A stretch of 64,000 bases of DNA. It comes from an uncultured Mycobacterium sp. GTDB taxonomy: Bacteria; Actinomycetota; Actinomycetes; Mycobacteriales; Mycobacteriaceae. The notes below the pieces were generated by a model. That model was given only the letters and a program-made list of their open reading frames with translations, was not told the DNA's origin and made no database searches. The stretch covers positions 62,001-126,000 of the forward strand of contig FLQS01000004.1 in NCBI GenBank assembly GCA_900078375.1, in the 5' to 3' direction. The position numbers were made by a program, and so were the translations under genes. Numbering within the stretch: position 1 is the stretch's first letter; every line of letters begins with the position of its first letter. Below, piece by piece: positions 37,334 through 45,075 of this stretch.

Positions 37334-38376
37334 CGTCCCGAATCCGTGAAACGGTTGCCGTCGATGGATATGAAATCGGCGTCCTGGCGCGAGAGGATCA
37401 GATCGAGGCGTGCGACGCGCTGGGTCAATTCATCTCGGACTCGCGTTGCGGCTGTGACCGCATTGGGCCACAGGTACCGCCACGCGGCGTAGTTGTTGGC
37501 CATCTGATAGACGTTGAAACCAGCATCCGTGAACGGATGCAGGACGTCCGCGGGTCGCAAGGTTGGGTCGGACCACCATTGCGGCGAAAGTTCAACGGCG
37601 ATTTCGGCATCAGCGCGAAGCGCGGGTATGAGCCCGATCATCCCGGCTAGGACGTCAGCTTCGCCGCCTTCGACGTCGATTTTGATTAGACGTACCGACG
37701 CGATTTCCTGCGGCGTGACAATCTGATCGATTGGACATGCCTCTACGGTCGATTCCGCGCGAAGATCGCGGGTTCCTGCCGCTGCAGTTGTGGTGTTTCC
37801 TAAGTTGTGGGCCGGTCCCGCGTAGACCGTCAATGTGCCGGCCGTGGACGCAGCGGCTTTGTTGACGACGCGGATTCGGCCCTCAGCGCCGTTGGCCGTG
37901 ACGTTGTATCGGATTTCGTTGGCGATGTAGGGGGATGCTTCGACCGCGATCACTCGTCCGTTGGGTCCGACGCATGTCGCTGCGAGCAAGGAGTAGTAGC
38001 CAATGTTGGAACCGATGTCGATGAATGTGTCGCCATCGGTCAAGCGGGTGGCTATGAAGTTGGTGAGATCGGGTTCCCATTCGGCGAACAGCCATATATA
38101 TGTCTGGATCAAGTCGGGAAGCCGGCACCTCAGGGTGGCACCGAAACTGGTCTTGCCCGATACCACGATGGGTCCGGCAGCCCAGGCGTATATCCGTAGC
38201 AGTGCTATGAGTGCCAGGTAGACCGGCGTCAGAAGCGTGGCGCGGATTATCTTTTCTGCGGTTGATACCGCGCTCTGGCTGGTGATGAGCGACCGTATGG
38301 TCGACCGCATGAGGCGGGCGAATAAAAGAGTTGGCCCGACCCAGGTCCGTTGGCTGTCCTCTGGGCGGCTATTCAC
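37324..38376 (-). CDS. FkbM family methyltransferase
   Basis: A 350-residue protein. The N-terminus has a hydrophobic helix (TPVYLALIALLRIYAWAAG). The FkbM methyltransferase domain follows: DTFIDIGSNIGYYSLLAA (SAM motif I), GRVIAVEASPYIANEIRYNV, VRLIKIDVEGGEADVLAGM (the acidic motif typical of FkbM), and AEIAVELSPQWW. Such enzymes O-methylate sugars or lipid-linked glycans. GTG 38376 overlaps the stop of the upstream membrane protein (38369), giving a tight three-gene operon; a longer frame to 38451 would overlap that gene by 83 bp. Base composition is lower in G+C than the flanks. Confidence 0.85.
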   Translation of the reverse strand: MNSRPEDSQRTWVGPTLLFARLMRSTIRSLITSQSAVSTAEKIIRATLLTPVYLALIALLRIYAWAAGPIVVSGKTSFGATLRCRLPDLIQTYIWLFAEWEPDLTNFIATRLTDGDTFIDIGSNIGYYSLLAATCVGPNGRVIAVEASPYIANEIRYNVTANGAEGRIRVVNKAAASTAGTLTVYAGPAHNLGNTTTAAAGTRDLRAESTVEACPIDQIVTPQEIASVRLIKIDVEGGEADVLAGMIGLIPALRADAEIAVELSPQWWSDPTLRPADVLHPFTDAGFNVYQMANNYAAWRYLWPNAVTAATRVRDELTQRVARLDLILSRQDADFISIDGNRFTDSGRWI

Positions 38377-38647
38377 CTGAGCCAACTTTCTCACCCAATT
38401 GGCCCGCTTTCCCGTGGTGCGCTGGTCTCTTGGCCGACGTGCTGCGGTCAACGGCGCTCGCCACCTGCTTGACGACCAGGAGTATCAGCACCCCGACGAA
38501 GATGACGGGCCAAAGGGCCCCGGAGGCAAGAGTCGCCCGAACGGGATGAGCCTCGCGGAACCGCCGCGCCGTAACGAATGTGACGGCGGCGACCGAGACC
38601 GCTACGACAAGGTAAAGAACGATCAACGTATAGAACAGCGCACACAT
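38369..38647 (-). CDS. Small membrane protein, unknown function
   Basis: A 92-residue protein with two predicted transmembrane helices: MCALFYTLIVLYLVVAVSVAAV and ALWPVIFVGVLILLVVKQVA. They are separated by a basic loop (TARRFREAHPVRA) and followed by a Lys/Gly-rich tail. ATG 38647 has GGGGA 8 nt upstream and starts right at the first helix; a GTG at 38689 is the alternative. It is the first gene of the island operon and overlaps the FkbM gene start by 8 bp. I recognise no family. Confidence 0.6.
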   Translation of the reverse strand: MCALFYTLIVLYLVVAVSVAAVTFVTARRFREAHPVRATLASGALWPVIFVGVLILLVVKQVASAVDRSTSAKRPAHHGKAGQLGEKVGSGE

Positions 38648-38774
38648 GCGAATTCCCCAGCCGCCCCCGGAGAAAGCAACTAACCCCACCCAGCGCTTCG
38701 GAGCTGGCGACGACGACGCCCGCTCCGCAGATCTTGACCATCGTTGGATCGTCGATCAGGTCAGAGTTTCCGCC

Positions 38775-38827
38775 TGCAGTAATGCGCTACTGCACTTAGC
38801 CGAAGGGTCTGGTCACCAGTGCGGCGA
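38775..38827. repeat. 53-bp direct repeat, luxR-proximal copy
   Basis: This copy contains the functional LuxR stop codon (TAA on the minus strand at 38796-38798) plus 21 bp beyond it, with the palindrome TGCAGTA-ATGCGC-TACTGCA at 38775-38794. The one difference from the distal copy is in the 6-nt spacer. Confidence 0.9.
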
Positions 38828-41411
38828 GCTCTTCGCGGCTGGTCGTTCCGGTCTTGCCCATGGCCCGCAGGACATGGCTCTCGACAGTGCGTACCGACAG
38901 CGTCAGTCGCTCGGCGATCGCGCGGTTGGACAACCCTTGACCGATCAGCATGGCGATCTCCCGCTCCCGCTCGGTCAGCGGCAGCGGTTCGGCGGCCTGG
39001 CGCAGTGCCGGGGTAACCACCCCACCGCAGCCTTCGGCCAGTGCCGTGGCGCGGGTCGAACACCCAAGGGCCGACCCGCGCTGGTCGTGACGCCGGTACG
39101 CCAGGGCAGCGTGCGAGGCAGCGTCGACGGCGGCGACCACATCACCCAGCTCTTCGAAAGCTTCTGATACCGAGGATAGTTCGCTGCCGCTGCCATCCCG
39201 TAGAGCGGCGGCGAAGCGGGCGACCAGTCCTACCCTCGGTCCTTCGACAATGGACTCCAGCTCGGGCAGTCGTGCGGCGCGGACGCGGTCCCCGAACTGG
39301 ATGGCCGTTTGCAGACAGAGTACCTCGGCGCCGAATTGGCCATTGTCCGAGGCTCTTTCGGCCGCCGACAAGCAGCCGCTGATCGCCTCGCTCATGGCGC
39401 CCTGGCTCGCCATCACCCACGCGCGGGCCAGACTCCGCTCATAGTCCAGCGACCTGAACGGGCGCCGAACCTTGTCGAGTTCGGCGAGTCGCGCGGCCGC
39501 TTCGTCGGTGTCACCACGCATCGCGAGTGCGGTCACGAGCACGACGTCGTAGCGGAACCCCCAGCCCATGACATGACCGGCGGCAGAGAGGCCGAGCGTG
39601 GCTTGTTTCAACCACTGGCACGCCGAATCGAGCTGCCCTGCGCCGAGCGCGGCCCGGCCGGCCACCGCAGCTCCCAGCAAGTGAGCGTCACCGGGAAGGT
39701 CGTCGCCTTGCCTGCGCACTTGTGCGGCCACCGCAACGGCCTCGCGCACCCGACCGGCCAGCAGCAGTGCCGTGAGATGGGCATCGGCGATGTTGAACCG
39801 CATCTGAGGTGCATCGTAGCGACGGGTAGCGGCGAGATATCCGGTCCCCGCGCGCGTCTCCGCCTCGGCGGTCTTGCCTGCCTCGCCGGAGATCACCGTG
39901 AGCGCCCACCCGATCTCGGCGCCGACCACTGGCGGCAGGTCGTCAAGCACGAGTTCGTTCGCCGCCCGCGTGGCGGCCTGCGGGTTGTCGGTGGCGAACC
40001 AATGCACCGTGCGGAAGGCGTCCAGGTAGCCGCGCGCCTGCGGTGTGGCGACGTCGGATGCTTGGTCGACGATCTCGATCGCACGTCCCGGGTTGCCGAG
40101 CGCCCACAGCATGTTGCTGGCACGCAGGAAGGCGAGGCGGGCGCGGGCGACATCGGTCAGCTCACCGGTGGCCACTCCGTCGAGTACGGCGTCGGCTTCC
40201 TCGCCACGCGAAAGCCAGGAGAGTGCGTGTGCGCGAACGAAAGTCGGCTCGGGTCCGGCATCGGCGGCAACTGCGGCCTCGGCAAGTCGATCGGCGAGCT
40301 GCAGGTCCGCCATCCACACCGCACCGTGGGCCGCCCGGATGAGTAGATCGGTGTCGGGTGGTAGATCGGACTCCATGCCCAATGCCGCCCGCTTCACGAC
40401 GGTCCGAATATCGTCGGCATCAACAGCTTTGGATAGTTCGATGGCTACCAGTCCGCGAAGTCGCCGTAGCCGGGTCAGCGATGCGCGCCGCCGCCGCACC
40501 TCGCCGTAGATCGGGTGAGCCACCCGCACCTGGACTCTGCCCCCGCCGGGCTCGAGTGTGACGAGGTTGCGGATCTCGGCCTCCTCAATCGCTGCCGGAT
40601 CAGCGATTCGCATGAGGGTGTCCAGATCCATCGGTTCGGCGACAGCCAGCAGGTCGATCACGTCGCCGACCGGGGCGGGTAGCGTGCCGATCCGGGATTC
40701 GACCAACCCGATCAGATCGGCAGGCAGAGTGGGATCGCCGCTCCAGTGCCAAGTGTCGCGCTGCGGTGCGAGTCGACCGTCCGCCACCTCCTGCTCGACG
40801 ATATTGCGCAGGTACAGGGCGTTGCCGCCGGTCAACTTCCAAAGTCGTTGCGATGAACTGGGTTCCACGGCGCCAGTCAGAGTGGCGGCGAGTACCGCCG
40901 CGGTCTCGTCGAGGGATAGCGGCTGGACGTCGAGGCGATCGAACTGGGCGGACGTCCAAATCTCCTGTAGTGCGGGGGGAACCGGCTCACCGTCCCGCAC
41001 AGTCAAGACCACCGTGGCGGCGCTGCGCTGCACGAGCTGATGGACGACGAATATCGACAGATCGTCCAGCAGATGCGCGTCGTCAACAGCCAATACCATT
41101 CGAGCGCTCGAGCCGGGGGAGGCCAACGAGTCGATGACGCCGCGCACCAACTGGACGGTCTCAGTTGCCCCGGGCTGGGTCCAGGCCGTGAAGGCGCCCA
41201 GCGGAATGGACCGGGCCGACGATGCACCGACGACCCACCTGACCTCAAATCCCCGCGACTTGGCAAAACTCAACGCCTCCCGCGCAATCCGGGTCTTGCC
41301 GACGCCGGCCGCACCCGACACGACGACGCCAGCAACGTCGGGGGCCGCGATCGCGGACTCGATGGTTCTCATCTGCCCGGTGCGGCCGATCAGTGGCCAC
41401 GACAAGCGCAT
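38796..41411 (-). CDS. LuxR family transcriptional regulator with large ATPase domain (LAL type)
   Basis: An 871-residue regulator. The STAND/AAA ATPase starts at the N-terminus: Walker A GAAGVGKT at residues 33-40, MVLAVDDAHLLDDLSIFVVHQL as Walker B. About 450 residues of TPR-like helices follow. A C-terminal LuxR HTH completes it: LPLTEREREIAMLIGQGLSNRAIAERLTLSVRTVESHVLRAMGKTG. LAL proteins are ATP-dependent activators responding to unknown ligands. It starts 16 bp after the P450 stop on the same strand, so it may be read from the P450 operon. A TACGCT box 5 nt before the ATG could be its own leaderless promoter. Its 3' end is the duplicated 53-bp repeat. Confidence 0.9.
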   Translation of the reverse strand: MRLSWPLIGRTGQMRTIESAIAAPDVAGVVVSGAAGVGKTRIAREALSFAKSRGFEVRWVVGASSARSIPLGAFTAWTQPGATETVQLVRGVIDSLASPGSSARMVLAVDDAHLLDDLSIFVVHQLVQRSAATVVLTVRDGEPVPPALQEIWTSAQFDRLDVQPLSLDETAAVLAATLTGAVEPSSSQRLWKLTGGNALYLRNIVEQEVADGRLAPQRDTWHWSGDPTLPADLIGLVESRIGTLPAPVGDVIDLLAVAEPMDLDTLMRIADPAAIEEAEIRNLVTLEPGGGRVQVRVAHPIYGEVRRRRASLTRLRRLRGLVAIELSKAVDADDIRTVVKRAALGMESDLPPDTDLLIRAAHGAVWMADLQLADRLAEAAVAADAGPEPTFVRAHALSWLSRGEEADAVLDGVATGELTDVARARLAFLRASNMLWALGNPGRAIEIVDQASDVATPQARGYLDAFRTVHWFATDNPQAATRAANELVLDDLPPVVGAEIGWALTVISGEAGKTAEAETRAGTGYLAATRRYDAPQMRFNIADAHLTALLLAGRVREAVAVAAQVRRQGDDLPGDAHLLGAAVAGRAALGAGQLDSACQWLKQATLGLSAAGHVMGWGFRYDVVLVTALAMRGDTDEAAARLAELDKVRRPFRSLDYERSLARAWVMASQGAMSEAISGCLSAAERASDNGQFGAEVLCLQTAIQFGDRVRAARLPELESIVEGPRVGLVARFAAALRDGSGSELSSVSEAFEELGDVVAAVDAASHAALAYRRHDQRGSALGCSTRATALAEGCGGVVTPALRQAAEPLPLTEREREIAMLIGQGLSNRAIAERLTLSVRTVESHVLRAMGKTGTTSREELAALVTRPFG

Positions 41412-41427
41412 TCCTCAGCGTAACTGT

Positions 41428-42705
41428 CTACTGAGGGTCGATCGACGCGAAATCCACCCAGAGATGCCGGGGCCCGCGGAACACCTGATTGTGCCGATAC
41501 GGCGGCGGGTCGACGACCAGCCGTGGGGAACGCACCCGGCGTAGGAAGATCTCCAGGGCGACGTTGATCTCCAGCCTGGCCAGCGGTCCGCCGAAGCAGG
41601 TGTGGATGCCGCTGCCAAAGCCGAGGTGCTCGTTATCTTGCCGGGTCGGGTCGAAACGGTCCGGGTTCTCGAACCGGCGCGGGTCGCGGTTGGCTGCCGC
41701 CCAGACCAGGAACACCGCGGACCCCGCCGGGATTCGGGTTCCGCCGATCTCGATGTCCGCGGTCGCCCAACGGCTCGGGAAGAACTGCACCGCCCCCTGG
41801 AGGCGCTGCACCTCCTCGATGGTGCGGGGGATCAGTTCGGGGTTGTTGCGCACCAGGTCCCATGATCCCTGGTTGCGCAGCAGCGTCATCACGCAATTGC
41901 TGATGGTATTGACCGTTGAGTCGTGGCCGGCGACCAGGAGCAGCTGCGCGTTGGACTCCGCCACCGCCTTCGACACCGGACCGTCGGGACCGTCATCGTG
42001 CAGGGCGGCCGACAGCAGGCCTGGTGCCGGCTCGCGGCTCAGACGCTCGACGAGATCGTGGACGTAGGAACTCAATTCGGCCATGCTCGTGGCGGCCTTC
42101 GCCGCCGCGGCCCGGCCGCCTTCGCTGTCACGCTCAGGTCCCACGTCGGCGCCTTGCATGAAATCCGTCACCCAACCGTGGAACATCGGTTCGTCGGCCA
42201 TCGGCACCCCCAGCACCCGGAAGATCACCGACACCGGGATCGGGTAGGAGAAGTCGTCGACGACGTCCAGGCGGTTGGAGCCGCGGACTCTGGCCCTTAC
42301 AGCGACCTTGTCCAGCAGGCTATTCGCCAGGTCGGCGACCATGGCTTCCATGCTCGGGATCACATCGGGGGAATGCGGCGGGCCGAAGTGACGCATGAAC
42401 TGCCGCCGCATGCGGTCGTGCTCGGGCGGGTCGGACACGAGCATGCTCAGGTCACGCGCCTGGGCGGCTTCCTCGGGCTCGAGATGGGTCTGCTTCTCGC
42501 CGAACAGGCCCGACGGGCTGCGGCTGATGTCGGAGCTGATCCGCGGATCATGCGACAGTGCAACCGCTTCCGGGTAGCCGGTCACGACGTATGTCTTGTC
42601 CGAGACCTTGGCCACCGGCGTCCTGCGCAGCTCCTCGAAGAACGGGTAGGGGTTCGACCGGTTTTCGAACTTCATCGCCTCGGTCCAGGCGGTTGCGGCA
42701 TCCAT
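41428..42705 (-). CDS. Cytochrome P450
   Basis: A 425-residue soluble bacterial P450. The I-helix oxygen-activation motif is LLVAGHDSTVNT, the K-helix ExxR is in IEEVQRLQGAVQF, and the haem loop is HLGFGSGIHTCFGGPLARLE with the proximal Cys. ATG 42705 is chosen over GTG 42711 because AAGGAG lies at correct spacing before the ATG. It follows the ferredoxin reductase gene by 9 bp and is the third gene of a ferredoxin-reductase-P450 operon, a self-contained class I system. The CYP subfamily and substrate cannot be assigned by eye. Confidence 0.92.
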   Translation of the reverse strand: MDAATAWTEAMKFENRSNPYPFFEELRRTPVAKVSDKTYVVTGYPEAVALSHDPRISSDISRSPSGLFGEKQTHLEPEEAAQARDLSMLVSDPPEHDRMRRQFMRHFGPPHSPDVIPSMEAMVADLANSLLDKVAVRARVRGSNRLDVVDDFSYPIPVSVIFRVLGVPMADEPMFHGWVTDFMQGADVGPERDSEGGRAAAAKAATSMAELSSYVHDLVERLSREPAPGLLSAALHDDGPDGPVSKAVAESNAQLLLVAGHDSTVNTISNCVMTLLRNQGSWDLVRNNPELIPRTIEEVQRLQGAVQFFPSRWATADIEIGGTRIPAGSAVFLVWAAANRDPRRFENPDRFDPTRQDNEHLGFGSGIHTCFGGPLARLEINVALEIFLRRVRSPRLVVDPPPYRHNQVFRGPRHLWVDFASIDPQ

Positions 42706-42714
42706 GCTCACTCC

Positions 42715-44127
42715 TTAAGCGCGAGGGCGGAATTCGGCGCCACGCGAGGTGGGGTCGTGTCCGGTCAGCACGACATCCGGATTGCCCGCAGGCTCACGCG
42801 GATCAGGGAAACCTGCTGGCATCACCTCGGCATTCGGCGGCCGGTCGTAGCCGGGTGGCGGGGGAGGAAATGGCGCAGACTTCTCGATCAACGAGGCGTA
42901 GTAGGGCAACCACTTGCCGTGGTTGAAGGTGACCGCGCCGACGATGCGGCCGCGCTTGCCGTAGGCGGCAGCAAACCGGCGCTGCGCCGGTGACCCCTGG
43001 CTGAAGACGATCTCGTCACCGTAGGAGCACACCCCGACACTCTTGATGTTGACGCCGAACTGCCCGGACCAGAATGACGGCAGTGGTAGGTGCGGTACTC
43101 GACCGACTTCGAGATTGATCATGTTGTTGGCAGCCACTTGGGCACCGAAAACCGCATTGTCCCAATGCTCTTGGCACATGAACTCGTAGTCGTAGAGGAC
43201 GTGCGGGGCGCGGGCGACGTCACCGGCGACGAAGATGTGATCGGTGACGACACCGTTGATGTCGAACGCCCGGCAGCCGGCGTCGCAGCCGACACCCCAC
43301 TGCCCGGCGGCGAGCCCGGCACCCTCGAGCCATTCCACATTGCGGATGGAGCCGAGCGAGGCCACCACGACGTCGACTTCGATGACGCTGCCATCAGACA
43401 AATGGGCAAGGTGGACCTTCCCGGTGTTGTCGCCCTCGAGCGTCTGCACGGCCACGCCGGTGCGCAGGTCCACCCCGGCGTCACGCATCATGCTCGCGGC
43501 GATCTCACTGATCACCCCGCCCAGGGCACCCATCAGCGGGCCCCTGCCGCGTTCGGCCACCGTCACCGGCAGGTCGAGGTCGCGGCATACTGAGGCGATC
43601 TCCGAGCCGACGAACCCGGAACCGACGATCAGCACGCGCTTGGGGCGGGCCTTGAGTGCGGCGGCCAAACCTGCGGCGTCCTCCACGGTGCGCACGGTGA
43701 ACACACCCTGCAATGCGCCTTCCGCGGGATTGGGCCACGGTCGCGCCCGGGTTCCGGTCGCGATCAGCAGCCGGTCGTATTCGACATTTTCCCCATTGGC
43801 CAGCTTGACGACATGGTTGATCCGGTCCAGCCCGACCGCGGCCACGCCCAGCTTCCAGTCGGCCTCCACCGGCCGCAGCCGAGCCAGCTTGGTGTGGTCG
43901 GCTGGCACCCAACCCTTCAGCACCTGTTTGGACAGTGGCGGGCGGTCGTAGGGTTCGTGCGGTTCGTCGCCGATAATGGTCAGCGAACCGTTGAACCCCT
44001 TCTCCCGCAATGCCTCCGCGGCCCGCAGGCCCGTCAGCGAGGCGCCCACGATGGCGATCCGGCCCTCGGCCCGGAACCTCGTGACGATGTCGTCGAACGA
44101 GTACGTCCTGCTCCCCCCAATGGTCAC
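42715..44127 (-). CDS. Ferredoxin reductase (FAD/NAD-dependent)
   Basis: A 470-residue flavoprotein of the putidaredoxin-reductase type. The FAD loop is RIAIVGASLTGLRAAEAL, then EPYDRPPLSK, LLIATGTRAR, the NAD loop VLIVGSGFVGSEIASVCRDL, and HIFVAGDVAR. The first loop reads G-A-S-L-T-G rather than GxGxxG, a known variant. The ~30-residue Pro-rich C-terminal region is an extension relative to typical members. GTG 44127 overlaps the ferredoxin stop (GTGA). It should pass electrons from NAD(P)H to the adjacent ferredoxin and then the P450. Confidence 0.88.
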   Translation of the reverse strand: MTIGGSRTYSFDDIVTRFRAEGRIAIVGASLTGLRAAEALREKGFNGSLTIIGDEPHEPYDRPPLSKQVLKGWVPADHTKLARLRPVEADWKLGVAAVGLDRINHVVKLANGENVEYDRLLIATGTRARPWPNPAEGALQGVFTVRTVEDAAGLAAALKARPKRVLIVGSGFVGSEIASVCRDLDLPVTVAERGRGPLMGALGGVISEIAASMMRDAGVDLRTGVAVQTLEGDNTGKVHLAHLSDGSVIEVDVVVASLGSIRNVEWLEGAGLAAGQWGVGCDAGCRAFDINGVVTDHIFVAGDVARAPHVLYDYEFMCQEHWDNAVFGAQVAANNMINLEVGRVPHLPLPSFWSGQFGVNIKSVGVCSYGDEIVFSQGSPAQRRFAAAYGKRGRIVGAVTFNHGKWLPYYASLIEKSAPFPPPPPGYDRPPNAEVMPAGFPDPREPAGNPDVVLTGHDPTSRGAEFRPRA

Positions 44128-44339
44128 AGTGTGTCCCGATCCGACGGCGGCTCCACCTCGACGATGATGGCCTGCACGGGGCAGGACGCCGCCGCCCGCA
44201 ACACTCGTTGCCGCTGCGAATCGTCCGGGTTGGGGTCGTAGGCCAGGGCCTCCTCACCGACCAGCTCGAGGACGTCTGGCGCTAGCGGGACGCACTGCGC
44301 ATATCCCTGACACTTGTTGAGATCGACCACCAACCGCAT
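44124..44339 (-). CDS. P450-associated 3Fe-4S-type ferredoxin
   Basis: A 71-residue acidic ferredoxin. Cluster ligands are Cys10 and Cys16 in NKCQGYAQCVPLAP and a Cys in AASCPVQAI. Only three Cys are in ligand positions, with Tyr where a fourth ligand would be (C-x2-Y-x2-C), which fits the [3Fe-4S] ferredoxins that serve actinobacterial P450s. It is the first gene of the operon; TAGTGT on the minus strand (44346-44351) lies 6 nt from its ATG, a leaderless promoter. The stop overlaps the reductase start. Confidence 0.88.
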   Translation of the reverse strand: MRLVVDLNKCQGYAQCVPLAPDVLELVGEEALAYDPNPDDSQRQRVLRAAASCPVQAIIVEVEPPSDRDTL

Positions 44340-44351
44340 GAGCGGACACTA
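44340..44351 (-). promoter_or_regulatory. Leaderless promoter of the P450 operon
   Basis: TAGTGT (minus strand, 44351-44346) ends 6 nt before the ferredoxin ATG; no Shine-Dalgarno sequence precedes the ATG. Confidence 0.5.
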
Positions 44352-44392
44352 GCCGCGCTCGAAGCGCCAAGCGGGTTGAATGACGGCGTAGG

Positions 44393-44761
44393 TCAAATGA
44401 CGCTGGCTATTTCGGCTTTCAACGGGATGTTGCAGCGGTTACGCAGGTCGACACCGGGCTGGCGGATGGCGTTGAGCTCGTCACGCACCTGCGGGTTGGC
44501 AGCCAGGTAGTCCTTCGTCTTCTGCTTGGCGTCGGATTTCGCCAAACCCTGCAGGCTGGTCAGGAAGTCGTTGACGTCGGGATGAGTGAACAGATACGTC
44601 GTCATACCCGCCGAGACGCCCGTCATCACCGCGGTCACGTCGCCGGCCGTGCAGCCCGGAATGGGGTCAGCGCTTGCGGTTCCCGTCGCGCCGAGAAGTA
44701 CCGCACCCGTGCTCACAACGACTGCGGCGGCACGGCCAAGGTATCGATTTGCAGACTTCAT
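44393..44761 (-). CDS. Secreted haemophore-related (MHB domain) protein
   Basis: A 122-residue exported protein. The signal peptide ends at SADP (residues 1-32). The mature domain ADPIPGCTAGDVTAVMTGVSAGMTTYLFTHPDVNDFL…RQPGVDLRNRC has the helical pattern and two cysteines of mycobacterial haem-binding (MHB/Rv0203-like) proteins. Those proteins take part in haem uptake; many paralogues have no demonstrated ligand. ATG 44761 has TAGACT 7 nt upstream on the minus strand. It lies 53 bp upstream of the ferredoxin gene, which has its own promoter. Confidence 0.8.
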   Translation of the reverse strand: MKSANRYLGRAAAVVVSTGAVLLGATGTASADPIPGCTAGDVTAVMTGVSAGMTTYLFTHPDVNDFLTSLQGLAKSDAKQKTKDYLAANPQVRDELNAIRQPGVDLRNRCNIPLKAEIASVI

Positions 44762-44811
44762 GCGGCGCAGTCTAGTGGGTACGATTGCGCAAACCGACAC
44801 AAAGGACAGCC
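44762..44811. promoter_or_regulatory. Divergent promoters between two secreted-protein genes
   Basis: On the minus strand TAGACT (44769-44774) lies 7 nt from the haemophore-like ATG (leaderless). On the plus strand TACGAT (44780-44785) is a -10 candidate about 26 nt before ATG 44812, which has its own AAAGGA ribosome-binding site. Confidence 0.4.
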
Positions 44812-45075
44812 ATGTCACGGATACACCAGTTGCTGCTTCTGCCCGCCGCCGGGATCGGTATTGCCGCCGCCGTGTTGTCCGCTCCGATTGCCGCCGCTGA
44901 CACCACAACGACGACGGCGCCGCTGCCCAATTGTGAAACCTACGACGGCAGCTCGATCGCGGGTGGGCAGACCACGATGTGCGAGACGCCGGGCAATGTC
45001 GAGCTGAACTCGACACCGCAGCAGTACCCCGGTGAGGAGCCGTTCTACGGCTTTCCGGCCTTCGGCTTCTGGTGA
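44812..45075 (+). CDS. Small secreted protein, unknown function
   Basis: An 87-residue exported protein. A signal peptide (LLLLPAAGIGIAAAVLSAPIAAA) is followed by a Thr run and a short mature part with two Cys and an aromatic C-terminus (EEPFYGFPAFGFW). AAAGGA precedes the ATG. Its TGA overlaps the GTG of the epoxide hydrolase gene, so expression is coupled. No family recognised. Confidence 0.65.
   Translation: MSRIHQLLLLPAAGIGIAAAVLSAPIAAADTTTTTAPLPNCETYDGSSIAGGQTTMCETPGNVELNSTPQQYPGEEPFYGFPAFGFW

Larger units (their letters stand above)
35923..38827. mobile_element. Putative 2.9-kb genomic island bounded by 53-bp direct repeats
   Basis: A segment with three minus-strand genes (small membrane protein, FkbM methyltransferase, PE-PPE hydrolase) lies between two 53-bp direct repeats that differ by one base. 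The right repeat is the true 3' end of the LuxR ATPase gene; the left is a displaced copy. The G+C is visibly lower inside: 36541-36660 has 65 G or C of 120, against 40 of 60 at 33361-33420. No integrase or transposase was found, so the mechanism (tyrosine-recombinase insertion in trans, or recombination between repeats) is inference. Confidence 0.6.

Noticed and set aside
38448..38741. Alternative minus-strand frame of 97 codons over the island membrane protein
   Set aside because: The neighbouring frame encodes two clear transmembrane helices and has a good ribosome-binding site; this one is Arg/Gly-rich with no structure.
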